Of a stretch of 64,000 nt of DNA, positions 48,040 through 61,090 are shown piece after piece. Origin of the DNA: Hemibagrus wyckioides (Eukaryota; Chordata; Actinopteri; Siluriformes; Bagridae); NCBI RefSeq assembly GCF_019097595.1, contig NC_080720.1, forward strand, positions 19,452,352 to 19,516,351, written 5' to 3'. Each line of letters begins with the position of its first letter. The stretch's first letter is position 1. Both the position numbers and the translations under genes were made by a program. The notes under the pieces are model-generated. The model was not told the DNA's origin, did no database searches, and saw only the letters and a program-made list of their open reading frames with translations.

Positions 48040-48830
48040 ATACTTTTAATCCACATGAAATCTATGACCCAACCTACCTTTTGTCAACAGTCCAGGCTGG
48101 CGGAGGTGCTGTTATGGTGTGGGGAATGTTTCCTCCCCTTAATACCAGTCAATACCAATAGCAATACCAACCAGTGCCATGGTATTTTTTAGGTTTGAGG
48201 ACTACTCAAACCTAAAATTCAAAGTAAATGTAACAGGAAACTGTAATAGTGATAGCACTCAATAATGCTATAGAACTGTACCAAAGTATACAATTTAAGA
48301 CATGGTATTTTGTTTAGCAGAGATAGATAGAGAAATTTGTCCGTTTTTATTGCTAAACTACACTAGCACAGTGTAAGACTAAAATCTTATTCATTTAACA
48401 TCCTATTAAATTAAATGCTAGTTTGTTTGAATATGCCACCCAGAAAGTTGTTTCAAATAATATTTCACAAAATTCATCTTTGATATTTCTAATATTTAAT
48501 TTGTAAAGGAAATGAATGGAACAAGCTAGGAGATTGAATTAGGAATGAGTTTCTCTTGCGATACTGTTTGTAAATAAAATTAAACAATGCCTAGTTTGGG
48601 ATCCCAGGCTGCACTATGGCCACATTTCACCTACCTCCAGCATGCACAAATACTCAAGTCATCTTAAACTGAGTTCAGTGTACATCATTGGCCTGCCCAT
48701 TTTCCAGATCTGAATCTAATAGAGCACCTTTTATAAGTGTTAGAATGAAAGATTCACAGCATGGACCAGAATTGCAAGGAACACCTTGTGGAATCCATGT
48801 TCAGGGGGAGCTATCTTGTATTATGATGAT
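48040..48830 (+). mobile_element. Tc1-like transposon, 3' half (family A), degenerate
   Basis: The segment 48065-48145 (TATGACCCAACCTACCTTTT, GTCAACAGTCCAGGCTGGCG, TGTTATGGTGTGGGGAATGT) and the segment 48690-48800 (GGCCTGCCCATTTTCCAGAT, CTGAATCTAATAGAGCACCT, CTTGTGGAATCCATG) are the transposase catalytic half. They correspond to the MVWGMF and SPDLNPIEHL wording. An unrelated stretch lies between. This complements the 5' halves of the same family elsewhere in the window. Confidence 0.7.
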
Positions 48831-50220
48831 GTACCTAGAGTATATATAATGATATATAATAGCATCTCAGTGTTCAGTGCTGAAGCATTTCAAACAAAGG
48901 CTCTACGAATAGGGACAATTACCTTGATTTCAGCCATTTCCTGCTACAAAGATTCTCACTGGCCATTACTTCAGTGGTCCCACCTAATCAGGCTAATTGT
49001 CACATGACAGCCAAAGTTAATTTAATAATGGGGCCTCAGCAGCGGCACTTTTGTAATGAACCCTACAGATGTGTAAACTGAGTGATCTGTGGAAATATGA
49101 GATTTAATCACAGCTAGTGGCTGAGCATGAGCACCACTGTGTTTTATTACTGCGGCAGTGAATGCTCTGCTATAATAATAAAAGCATAATCACAGACAAG
49201 CACACAGCATATTTATTTTCCCTTGCCACTCTCTGTCTTGTTACCGGTATCTCTTACGCTCACTGTATCAGGCCTTTTCTGAGCAGCTAACATAGGTTGA
49301 ATTTGTTTGTAGATAATTTAGGCTGCTTTAAATGCCCTTCTTAGATAATTCAGCAAGAGAGTGTGAAGTGTAAAAATGGGAAAAGTAGGCAAATATATAT
49401 ATTTAGTCACTATGTGACATTTTCAAAGCATGGGAGAAAAAGGGTTTTTAACCCCAGGGCCCTGCATTTGAAGGCGTAGGCTTGGGGTGGAGTGGCTGGG
49501 GCAATGTTGGAGTTTAAATGTTTAAAGTAAATATTGCAATCAATAAGGAAATGGGAAACAGCTTCTAAGAATTAAATTGTAATCTTTTTTGTATTTTTAG
49601 TCATGATAAATCACTAATTTTATGCATAGAGCACTTTACCAATTAACAAATAAAACCAGGAAGGTGCTCATTTTGCTTTTGGTCAGTAGAGACTATGTTG
49701 ACCAGCAAAGAGGTGTATATATCTCAAATAGAAAATAGGAGAAAATAGTTTCGCCAGTGGCTGAAAGCAGCAACTACAAACAAAAACTTGGCAGATCTGT
49801 CAGAGCTTGGCAGAGTTTGTAAAAGAAATGATTGTGTTTCTGATCATAGAGAGATTTGGCAATGAAACAGCATTGCTCACCTGCTGCGTGAAGAATATTA
49901 TATTTATTCTTAATTGTAATAATCCTTTTAAAGTTTAAAATGGATGAAGGATACAGGATGAAATATTGATATAAAAATGTTGGGAAGTATATTTGTCCAG
50001 TGTAGGGCACTCAATCCTGGTCATGGATTCAGTTATTGTGAATCCTCTCTCAAAAGGACTCTCAAGCTCATACCTGCACATTTCTATAAAAAAAATTGAA
50101 GTGGCAATGTTCAATTCTGAGAAGAGCTGATACTCAACACAAAATATTCCATTTTCACAAATAAATTACTGTAAACTTGCATTTTAAATGGGTATCTATA
50201 CTTTAGTAGTTTTCAGTTAG
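48831..50220. other. Gene-free tract
   Basis: No gene or recognised repeat. Confidence 0.45.
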
Positions 50221-50282
50221 TTTTTTTGTGATTGTTTGCAGCCAAAATTGCTTGATTTTGCTGCTATATACAGTACAGTATA

Positions 50283-51789
50283 TATAGTGAAGAAAAAAAT
50301 TATTTGATCCCCTGCTGATTTTGTACGTTTGCCCACTGACAAAGAAATGATCAGTCTATTATTTTAATGGTAGGTTTATTTCAACAGTGAGAGACAGAAT
50401 AACAACAACAAAAAAAATCCAGAAAAATGCATTTCAAAAAAGTTATAAATCGATTTTTTAATGAGTGAAATAAGTATTTAATCCCCTATCAATCAGCAAA
50501 ATTTCTGGCTCCCAGGTATCTTTTATACAGGTAACAAGATGAGATTAGGAGCACTTAAAGTCACTTACTCTCTTAACGGGAGTGCTCCTAATCTCAGCAT
50601 GTTACCTGAATAAAAGCCACCTGTCCACAGAAGCAATCAATCAATCAGATTCCAAACTCTTCACTATGGCCAAGACCAAAGAGCTGTCCAAGGATGTCAG
50701 GGACAGGATTGTAGACCTACACAAGGCTGGAATTGGCTAAAAGACCATTGCTAAGCAGCTTGGTGAGAAGGTGACAACAATCTGTGCGATTATTCACAAA
50801 TAGAAGAAACACAAAATAACTGTCAGTCTTCCTCGGTCTGGGGCTCCATGCAAGATCTCACCTTGTGGAGTTTCAGTGAGCATGAGAACAGTGAGAAATC
50901 AGCCCAGAACTACATGGGAGGATCTTGCCAGTGATCTCAAGGCAGCTGGGACATAGTCACCAAGAAAAAACTGAGATCCTGCAGCACCCGTTCCCCTGCT
51001 CAAGAAAGCACATGTACAGACCAGTCTGAAATTTTCCAATGAACATCTGAATGATTCAGAAGAGAGCTGGGTGAATGTGTTGTGGTCAGATGAGACCAAA
51101 ATCGAGATCTTTTTTCATCAACTCAACTCCATGTTTGGAGGAGGAGGAATGCTGCCAATGACCCCAAGAACACCATCCCCACCATCAAACATGGAGGAGG
51201 GAATATTATGCTTTGGCAGTGTTTTTCTGCTAAGGGGACAGGTCAACTGCACCCCATCAAAGGGATGAAGGACGGGGCAATGGGCATTTTAAATGGGTCG
51301 TGGATGGGTATTCCAGCATGACAATGACCCAAAACACACGGCCAAGACAACAAAGGAGTGGCACAAGAAGAAGCACTTTAAGGTCCTGGAGTGGCTTAGC
51401 CAGTCTCCAGACCTTAATTCCATAGAAAATCTGTGGAGGAAGCTGAAGGTTCGAGTTGCCAAATGTCAGCCTCGAAGCCTTAATGACTTGGAGAGGATCT
51501 GCTAAGAGAAGTGGGACAAAATCCCTCCTGAGATGTGTGCAAACCTGGTGGCCAACTACAAGAAACAGGGAAAAGGGTTTTGCCACCATGTCATGTTTTG
51601 GGGTCAAATACTTATTTCATTCATTAAAATTCAAATCAATTTATAACTTTTTTTTAAATGCGTTTTTCTGGATTTTTTTGTTGTTATTCTGTCTCTCACT
51701 GTTCGAACAAAACTACCATTAAAATTATAGACTGATCATTTCTTTGTCAGTGGGCAAATGTACAAAGTTAACATGGAAATTTTTTCCCC

Positions 51790-51797
<8 letters not shown>
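50283..51797 (+). mobile_element. Tc1-like transposon with long IR/DR-type inverted repeats
   Basis: The ends are inverted repeats of about 210 bases (50283-50495 and 51590-51797). The block GCCCACTGACAAAGAAATGA and the following text are found inverted at the right end. Within the left arm, the outer TTATTTGATCCCCTGCTGAT and the inner GTATTTAATCCCCTATCAAT are a direct repeat. This is the IR/DR arrangement of Sleeping Beauty-like Tc1 elements, where each copy is a transposase-binding site. The element is flanked by TA. It sits inside an AT-rich repeat that resumes at 51868. Confidence 0.88.
50666..51600 (+). pseudogene. Tc1-like transposase (DD34E), multiply broken
   Basis: From the ATG at 50666 it reads [20 protein letters not shown], then stops interrupt the N-terminal DNA-binding part (TAA after about 24 codons, TAG later). 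The catalytic half is frame-broken but readable. The first Asp is in [10 protein letters not shown] (51076-51105), then [17 protein letters not shown] and [11 protein letters not shown] in the frame 51293-51505. The first Asp of DNDPKHT and the Glu of SIEN are separated by 34 residues, which is the DD34E spacing of Tc1. The end, LISE-like wording at about 51600, overlaps the inner edge of the right inverted repeat. It makes no functional protein. Confidence 0.85.

Positions 51798-51864
<67 letters not shown>
51794..51864. repeat. (TA)n microsatellite at the right Tc1 end
   Basis: About 35 TA units, likely expanded from the TA target site. Confidence 0.97.
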
Positions 51865-51869
<5 letters not shown>

Positions 51870-52010
51870 GTGATGCAGATTGCAGAGTTTTGTTTTGTTT
51901 TTTTCTAAGATTTTTGTGGAAAACTATTTAATTGGTAAAATTGCAAACAAAGGATTCCACTTTTAAACTACCTCTAGTGAAGACACATAAGTAAATACAT
52001 AATTACCTTC

Positions 52011-53330
52011 TTTGATAGCTGCAGTCATGTTTGATGCACATTAATCACAATTGGCTCAATGCATGTTGTGATGCCCTTGCAAGCCGTCTTGGCCCGAATA
52101 TTTGGAAAATCTGCAGTAATTAAGAAAAATGACAAACCCTTCCAAATATTGTGTAGTTTGTGTGTGTCCACAATTAAATCTGTGTATAGTTGTATTAGCA
52201 TGTATTTGCCACAATATGTATCCATCATTAAACCTGTGAAAGATCTGTGAAGACTTCATCTATCTTGTACATCACAGACCCACACCCACACAGTAATGGA
52301 GCATACTTAGAGGTTTTCTCTGTGAAACTCTGCAAGACTCTTAAAGACAGGGACTGTTTGAATTACATCTAGGTATGTGAAGACTCACATCTTAGACTTG
52401 CATAGTTAGTGAGCTCGCACAGTAATTTCTGGTAAACTACTTTGCAATTCAAGTCTAAAAAATGGCTTAATTTGCTATGCTGTCGTTCAAGTGTTGATCA
52501 TTCTTGGTTCTATAGTGTATTTGTATATGCACACTAAACATATTCCCTCTGCCTGAGCCCTGCAATAAAAATACCACCCTGGATCCCACATTCCACTTGA
52601 GATTGCTCTGTACCTGCTAATGGAATTACCAAGTAATTATCAGCAAAGGTGTGGAATCCTTTAAAGAGGATTGAATTTGTGCATTAAAGTCTACAAGCAG
52701 CCAAGGGCTCTCTACCCATGATCCTCTGCTCAGATTCAAACCAACTTTTTTTAAACAATAAACAGAGAGATAAACATTATACTACGCACAGTTTAAGTCA
52801 GAATAATGAGTGGAGGTTAAATTTAATAAGAATAATAATCTGTTTTTTAGATCAAGTGTCTAAAAAAAAGTAGAAAAATGGGTCTGTTTTTGGATGTTTA
52901 TATGGGATGTAATAAAAGAGTAGTCCAGTACACAAACTTTCCAGAGAAACATGATGTTTCAGACAAACACACTTCATCAGCTGTGCCAGCAAAGAAACTA
53001 AGAGGTGAAACTTCATTAACAACTTTTGTCTAAAATTACCTGTTTCTCTGGAATCTTTCTGCCACCATCATTTCTGAAGTACACTGCAGTTACTTCCTAG
53101 ATTTATTTTTTAGATTGTTAGAGGTATGCTACCACAAACTACTTATATATTACTACTACAATTGTATATTAAACTAGATGTGTACACATCTTAGTAAGAT
53201 GCAAGAACTTTGTGTGATATTGGATTTTTTTGGTGTGTTTACTGTTCAGCATGCCGTACACTGTGTTTTATACCTCAAGCCCAAACATGTATAAATTGAG
53301 CAAAAGTTCTTTTCACGTTCTTTACATAAA
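52011..53330. other. Gene-free tract
   Basis: No gene or repeat is recognised. The segment 52560-52730 is a candidate conserved element. Confidence 0.45.
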
Positions 53331-53334
53331 TAAT

Positions 53335-53905
53335 CATGAACTAATGAAGAGCTAACCTTAACTATGATGTGAATTCATGCGTGAATAACGACCTCCTTAA
53401 GTAAACGTTAGTAAATGATTGTTAGTTAATGTATTAATTAACGTGAAGGGGTAAACTACATGCTCTATAAGAATTAAATATGCATAATTATGCAATTATT
53501 TATATAGTTTGCCGTATTCAGCTGCAAACACAAACGTCACTGAATGTTACTGGATTACTTTGCCAATTTACACTGATCCTTCATAAAACGTTGAAAGATA
53601 GACTAATAATAAACATAAATTATTTCATCCCATTTCTCTTCTTGGCGCACTGTACTGTAGTACTAGAAATCCAGCGCCACACAGTGATGTCTGTGTACGC
53701 AGCTGCATATGGCAAATTATATAAACAATATGAAATTATGCATGTTTAATTCATAGTCTTTCTTATAAAGCATGTTTGATTTAGTTTATCCTTTCGTGTT
53801 AAGTAATACATGAATTAACAAAGGTACTAATATGTATTTAAGGAGGTTGTTATCCACACACGTTGTAGTTAAGGTTAGCTCTTCATTAGATTGTGATTAG
53901 TGCAT
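53335..53905. mobile_element. Large fold-back element (inverted arms of more than 200 bases)
   Basis: The left arm 53335-53550 and right arm 53670-53905 are inverted copies. TAATGAAGAGCTAACCTTAA (53343-53362) appears perfectly inverted at about 53870-53889. The match continues through AACGACCTCCTTAA, AGTTTGCCGTATTCAGCTGC and others with moderate divergence. The spacer is about 120 bases. No ORF of note is present. It is a MITE or fold-back element whose superfamily I cannot fix because the tips and target duplication are unclear. Confidence 0.8.
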
Positions 53906-56900
53906 GCCTTAACTCATCATTAGTTCCTATTTAAGTGAGTATTAATGAGGTATTAGTAGGAGATTTCTCATGTACAGTTATTGTAAAGTCTTAACAACAA
54001 AGTCTTAACAAAATAATACTTGAAGTTTATAAGTATTAAAATAATTACAGTTAAAAAAGGCAGAAAGCAAGCAAAACAAATCTTTATTTGTCTTTGTATT
54101 TAACATTATTACTTTTTTATTATGTACTTTTCTTATTGATAGACTGATTCAGGCTTCGTGGAGAACTTGCTGTTATGCAAACAATGGTTGCAAATATGTT
54201 ACATCCACCACACATCATACTTGACACATTGTATGGATGGATTTCAGTGCTATTTTTTCTTTCCGTCTTTCAATAGTAATGTCATGGTTGTCCTATTCGT
54301 TCTGTACACATATAAATAACATAATTTGTGGTTTGGTGTATTTCAAGCAAAAATGATGTCAGCATTGACAGGCAGTAAAAATGAGCATCACTTTTTCCTC
54401 TCAGCCCTTTAATGAATCAGGAAAACAGCTTTTAACATCCTCACATTGTTAAAATTAATGCAGTCCTTTCACAAAGAGAAGAAAAAGTACAAAGTAAACC
54501 CATGCAAAATGGTAATGACCTCAGCACTTCTGAACAAGCTATAATGCATCAAATTCAGAGGCATGTTTCAGAGTTGTGCTGAAACCTGTGGCCTTCAGTG
54601 TGAACTGGCAGCTTTCAGCTTTCAAAACCAACATTTCAGACCCCACCATTGTTTGGCTTGTTATTTAAATGAAAGCTACAAAGTCTCGCCATGAAAAGAC
54701 AAGATGAAACACCCGTAGGCCTTAGTGCAATTTTATATAATAAGGCTTTATAAAAGAATAATTCAGTGTATTGGTAAGTATAGTACTTTTTTATGTCACT
54801 ATTTATTTAATAGTTATGTATGTTCAAATAATCAGATTTCTTCCCTTCCATTTTCACTGCAAGCTGTTTAATAACAGCATAAGAGCCACTTTTTTTCTGT
54901 GCATAATGAAGAAAAGTCTAAGAAGATCCACTAGCTAGAAGCAAAGTAATACTCTAGAGCTTAAAGAGGAGTATTTAGCAGTCTGTTCAATTACATTTTA
55001 TAGCAGCTGGATCAATCAGACACATTTATTATAGTAATTTCAATATATTATTTCTGTAAATTTGTTTCCAACCTTCTCCTTAATCTTAAAGGATTATACT
55101 GAGTGTTCTGACATAAAGCATTCACAAAAGGGACGCTTTCAGATTTTGAAATATAGCTTTGAAATTAATATGGAAACCGGATGCTGAGATCTATAGCACT
55201 ACTTTTCATTCATCAAGTTGTTGAAATAAAATGTCAAAAGTTATACCTTGTTTATGACTTTCTACTCTTGGCATTATGAAGGTATAATATTACAGTCAAG
55301 CCTCTGTATTTATGTATGAGTTCTGTAGATGTGTGTTACCGCATGGTCACAATGTCACAAAACTGAACTGGTGCATTTTCATGAGCATGATGTTTTATCA
55401 GGATAACTTTTTTACAAGAAATATGGACCACATTCCTCAGGGTATATTTCTTATATTTAACCAATAGGAAACTAGTCAAGCTCACAAACTGAGCAACTAT
55501 GGGTTAAACTTTTGACTGCTTTTTACTAAAATATGCAGAATAATGTTTGAAATGGCTGCTATAATACCTTTAGTTAATGATAATGAGTAATTAATACTGT
55601 TCAAATACTGTTTCTAGTTATAACATGTATGTTTTTTGTAGACTTATATACTTTATAAACATACTTAGCCAGATCAGCTGATGGATGTGTTTTTCCTCCA
55701 TAGAAGTAGTAATATATGTTAGAATATAATATATGCCTTGTGTTTTGGCCCAAGACGCTTGAATAATTGAAGAAAAAAAAGATGCAGACTATGCATTTTT
55801 TTAAAATAAAAGTAGTTTTGTTTTCCAGATTCAACATGGCTACAAAGTTAAATGACTGAGTTATTTACTTGTTTGTTTGTTTATGAAGAAATAAAATATA
55901 CCTGAAAATTAAACTACCGTATTGCTGAGCAAATCCAGATATTAACATTCAAGATACAATGCCTAAAACACAAGGGTATGTACCCTTTCTCAATTATTAT
56001 TATTGTTAATTTAAGGCATGCGATTAATGTTAATTAATATTATATTAATTTCTGAGATGCATACTAAATATGCAGTTAGTTTCAATCTGTTTTATCATGT
56101 ACAGTTCTGAGTGTGTGTGTGTGTGTTTGGGGCTTATGTTTGTGTGTCTGGGGTAAAAGTTGTGTTTTCATATGCATGTGTATTTTTTATTTATTTATTA
56201 ATTTATACATTATGCCTTCATGCCTGCTGGGATGATTATACTATTTCCTTCTGATGTTGGAAAAGAGCTGTTCAGGGTGCCAGAAGCTGCAGTTGATGGA
56301 TGGATGCATGCATCATGATTGATGCTCCAGTGTGCCAGAGACCTTAGCCACAGCCACACAGGCTGGGTCAGGAAGGCCGTGCCCATGCTGTCTCGCTTCC
56401 AATTTACTGCTGTCCATGCTGATTGACAGTGCTCACTCTGCCCCAATGATTCATCTACCACAAATGGTGCAAATGAGGAACAGCCACAGACAAACCTCTT
56501 TGGCAGATCAAAGAAGCTAGATAAAATGCTTGTGGCACAATTAAACACTGGCAATCTGTACCCGGAAAAGATATGGTGGCTGAAATGACATGATTTCATG
56601 TCTACCTTTTATATAAGTACAGATTATGAATGGAGACTGATTATGAATAATTTGATATATATTCAAAATCAAATGTTATTTGTTTCATATACAACAATAC
56701 ACAGAAGGACAAGTGACTTTCCATTTCATAAAAAAGAAATTAAAAATACAATAAAATTGTTTACTTGCCATAATTTTATGAAATGCCTTCACCATCTTTT
56801 ATTTTCCTAAGATCTTTCTCTATATTAAAAGTACAAGTATGTCTACAAAATTAGTTCTGAATCAGTTTCATTAATATTTTATTACTGGGCGAATTTCAGT

Positions 56901-58073
56901 AATGAGCTATTCAGCTTAGAGGCTTATACACAGTATATCATCACACAGCATTTCCATCACAGCAAAAATTCCTCTAAAACCTACTGTAAAGGAAAACCGT
57001 GCTAGTATGTTAGAACAACTCAAAATCTATGAGACATGAAGTGCTTCAATCGATCCCTCTTAGGTGATTTAGCTACATTGTGATTGTTAGTGGAGAAATA
57101 TTTAAAGGTTGTTATTTTTAGACAGAGTCCCCTTTTCAGAATTTTGTTTTTCAGTTAAACAACTGCTATATAACACAGACATTAGCCCATTTATTTTCTG
57201 GTGGCAAGTTGTACTGTGACCACTCTGTGACCTGGACCAGTGTATAATTTGATGAGTTATATAAGGAAGGAGCTCTGTATGAGAATATTCTTTTTTCAGC
57301 TATGAACCAGCAACAAAAGAAAAATAAATAATTTAACATCCAAAGCAAAAAAAAAAAAAATATATATATATATTTTCTATTTCTAAAGAGCACAGTAACT
57401 GTTGTGGGTGACTTCAATCATTAATCAACAGTTAAATGTTAATAATGTATTATGACTTCATTTGTTATTATGAACTTATTTTATTTATTTATTTAAATTT
57501 ATCAAAAATCTTTCCTCTAGGCCTGTCCTCATCCTTGTTCCCAGAACATTTTATAGTGAGGTTATTGGCGTAACCACTCAGCTGTTTTTATTTCACTATA
57601 ATAGTAACACATTACATTTTTATAATCATTAAATGGACAATAGTGAAAATGATTAGTGTCTGCTATTAAAAACTCTTACTCACTGTTAGTTGGACAAAAA
57701 ATACCCAAATGAAAAAAAAAAGGGTGGCTGTAATTGTTAAAAATCCATATAGTTGCCAGAGTCTCTGAATGAAAAACGGTCATGGCTTAATCCCTGTAGG
57801 AGTTCATCTAGAATCTCAGCAGGTCATTGCCTTTTATGATGTGACATTTTTTCCACCCATCTACTCTTTCCTCCTCCTTTTCTTCATATTTCACTGCTTC
57901 AGTGCCCTGTTTTTATGTGGGCCAGTAGAGAATGAATCATGAAGGAAGTGTTGGTGAATTAACTTTTCATGTGAAAACACCTCAGCTTTTATGGGAGCAC
58001 TAAATGATCCATAATGCACAGAGATTTGGGAAGGAAGCTCTTAGACTTGGTGATTAAGACAGGGCTATGAAGA

Positions 58074-58097
58074 GGAGAGAGAGAGAGAGAGAGAGAA
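58074..58097. repeat. (GA)n microsatellite
   Basis: About eleven GA units. Confidence 0.95.
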
Positions 58098-60469
58098 TGA
58101 ATGAGTGAGATATAGAGTCTGGCTGTGTGCTTGTATTGTTACTGTAGCCAGACAAACGCAAATCTCTTTTATGACACTGGCTCTTAAATAGCTGTCAGTC
58201 TGGGGTCTCACACTGGGCAACCTCCTCCGGCCTCGCTGCATGCTGTAATTGAGCCGTCTTCCTTCCCCAAAGAGCCGTCATCTGCTGCTTGAAACAGATT
58301 TTGTTGACACCATCTGTGCATAAATCTCACACAAGAAAAACAATAACTTGAGGAATACAGACTCTGATAGGAAGCAGTGAAATTAATTTAACATTGAAGA
58401 CTTTCTGTTTTTTCACATGTACGTACAGACAGGTGACAAAAACAAAAATAAACATATTACCACCATATGAGTGCCAGTGTACCTTGGCCAAGTTCTCTGG
58501 AACTGTACATTTTTCCAAATGATATGTCATCAGTTGCTGCTTCATGGAGGTGGTGAAAAGTGCTCTCTGACATGTCAGCGGCCATAGTGTATGAATTTAC
58601 ATAACTGGATGTAGACACTGTCATCCTGGAAGAGCTGGCTTGCATCATGATAGAAATGTTCTTTATAGAATTATGGAGTTTAGAGAATATTTATATTTTT
58701 TAAAAATAACAATCAACAAATACAAGTGTAAGAAGGGAAAAAAAAAGACTGTGACTTTTTTTATGAATCCAACTGTATATTTTATGCCACTTTTACCTAA
58801 TCTCTAGCAGCACCAGTCAGAAACAAAGGCTCCCTGTGGCCTTCCAGCACCGATGCTTTTTAATCAACTTCCATCCCCATGTGTTAAAGAACCAGACAGT
58901 CCAGGTGACGAGGGCACATCCGCAGAGCTGCGCTGATGCGTTCGAGAACACCGCCTCAGGCTGATACATCGTTTTGTTTCTCAATCTAGGAGTCATCTGT
59001 TTGTTGGTGTAATAAATGTCAGGGTTTTTTTGTTTGTTTGTTTTATTAAACTTCTAGTTTGGCGCTGACTTTATGGTGGTTGAGTTCTTGGAGCAGCAGT
59101 ATAATGAACGTACAAATAAATGTACCATGTAGAGTTCCCAACCCATCCTGTGGAATGTGGTAGTTATATGGATTTATGCACGGATGCCAGATTTGGGTTA
59201 CAACAGTGCACCAGGGGAGCAAGGAGCAAGAGCCGACTCTGTAAACAAGCCGAAAGAAATGTGTTTTGCCGCTAGAACAATATTTGCACTGTAGTAGAAC
59301 ACAGAGGGAACTCAAACATAAATTCTTCACGTTCGAAGGCACAGGATTTCTGCTCGTTTTATGTCCCTGAGCATAGTAAAGACTGTTAGCCCGCTAGTTC
59401 TGGGTAAACACACCCCAATTTCAATTAAAATTCTGCATGCGTTAAGATTCCAGAGATTTTTTTCTTTTCTCTTATGCATTTCCTTGAATCACCAAAAAAA
59501 AAAAAAATCTGCTTAGGGCACACAGACTGGTAAGTAATGACTTTTTAGGAAATCTGCAGCAATGCATTAATAAGAAGCAGTGCATCTGCTTCCTGTTCCT
59601 GCTAAAGTATAAGTACAATGAAATAGCATTTGCATTTATATAGTTTTCTTCACCTGTAGTGTTAACCCACGTGTGTCATGTTGGCGAACAGCTAAGCATC
59701 ACCATGAATATTACCTGTGGAAAATGAAGATAAGGAACTAATAGTATGACTTCTTCATTTCTATCTGACAATCTATGCTTTAAAAGGGACTGTTTACTGA
59801 GCGGATAAAAAACTGCAGTCTTACACGAGCTGCTTTTGAATGCAATATGGATGGGTTTGAAAGTCATCCGTATGCGCACAATTGCGCATTTGCATTTTGA
59901 AATTTCATACGAAGAGACAGATGGGGTTCAATTTTTTGAAAACCGGGAAGACTCTTTCGTGGAAGCTTGGTGCTAGTGACTGTTTTGTAAATATTGCAGA
60001 AAATTAACTCCGCAGTATACATGCATATTACCTTTCTGCTTGAATGAAAAAGAGGATGGTCCTTCAAAACAAGGCAGCATATCAGAAGTAGTTTTAATCA
60101 CTCATTTGAGGCTGTGCATGTCTTTCATATAATGACACTTAATGTGAGGACTGAAAATCTACCTGAAGGACAACCAGCCTCGTAAAGTCGAACAGCTTAA
60201 AGTCAAAAGGTTAGATTTGTGAAGATAGTTCAGCGACTCTTATGATAAAACAACATCCCTTTTCCTTGCCGCCTGTTGGGATCCAGCTCTGATGACAGGA
60301 GACAAACAGGACCCTGACACTTCTGTTTAATTAACCTAATTAGCATAGCATTATGGTGTGACTGGACAGTAGTGTGACAGGTCTAGGGAGGAAAGTGTAA
60401 CGGTGACCTTTTTGCAGACACCGCCAGCTGTCAGCAATTACAGGCAGCCTGGATTACAGAAGCCCTCTA

Positions 60470-60471
<2 letters not shown>

Positions 60472-60507
<36 letters not shown>

Positions 60508-60526
60508 CTCTCTCTCTCTCTCTCAC
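60472..60526. repeat. (TC)n microsatellite
   Basis: A CT run with one GC interruption. Confidence 0.97.
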
Positions 60527-60734
60527 TCCAATGCCACTCTTGCTTCACATCCGTTCCTTAAGCTAATGCTAGAGGAACATTTACTATTTGACAGATCACA
60601 AAGGTAACATTACCAAACTAATCTGTGATGCTTGAAAAACATCTGCACTAATAATAAATTGTTTCTTAGAACATTTTTTTGGACATTAGTCCAGTTAGAC
60701 AACAGTCAAACATTTCACAATTCAAAAAGTTGCA

Positions 60735-61090
60735 ATAGTGTTGTAGCTTTTTTTTTACATATCACACTCCACATTGGTTACTGATGGCTTATATGAAAGT
60801 GACACTAAGGTAATGTCAGGTAGACACTTAGAAGTGTTTTCATAAGTATTTATGTTTTACCAGGCATACTATTCGCAATATTTTAAATCCTTTTTTACTT
60901 TTTGAGATGCTTGAAGTACTTGTAAGCTAAGTTTGTAAGCATTATAAATTTTTAAGGTGTTATTGTCAACCCCTAAAATTCTGTGTAAGAGCTAAAAACA
61001 ACTGAAATCCAACAGTGTCTAATTTTATATCTGACTTGTGGTGATTTGTATTTGAGGTTCTGATTGAAAATGTCCCATAAGGAGGGTTGA
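60735..61090 (+). repeat. Unrecognised dispersed repeat (family G), copy 3
   Basis: CACACTCCACATTGGTTACT, ATATGAAAGTGACAC, GTAGACACTTAGAAG, CCAACAGTGTCTAATTTTAT and ATCTGACTTGTGGTGATT occur in the same order and orientation as the copies at 34560 and 46915. This copy carries a short local duplication near 60800-60830. Confidence 0.6.

Larger units (their letters stand above)
50220..52010. repeat. AT-rich dispersed repeat split by the Tc1 insertion
   Basis: The left part (50220-50275, GTGATTGTTTGCAGCCAAAATTG) and the right part (51868-52010, TTTTTGTGGAAAACTATTTAATTGG, then ACTTTTAAACTACCTCTAG) look like halves of one element related to 29400-29560. There too the block TTTTAAACTACTACCAGTG is followed by a similar tail. 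Confidence 0.45.
53910..60730. other. Long, repeat-poor, gene-free tract
   Basis: Apart from microsatellites (56112-56125 TG, 57351-57374 A/TA, 58074-58097 GA, 60472-60526 TC) nothing is recognised. It is the most repeat-poor part of the second large intron. It includes balanced segments near 56230-56540, 58190-58280 and 60270-60470 that may be under constraint. Confidence 0.45.

Noticed and set aside
58457..58648. Minus-strand frame with plausible residue composition and a GTACAC donor-like end
   Set aside because: No good acceptor and no family match. Too little to call an antisense exon.
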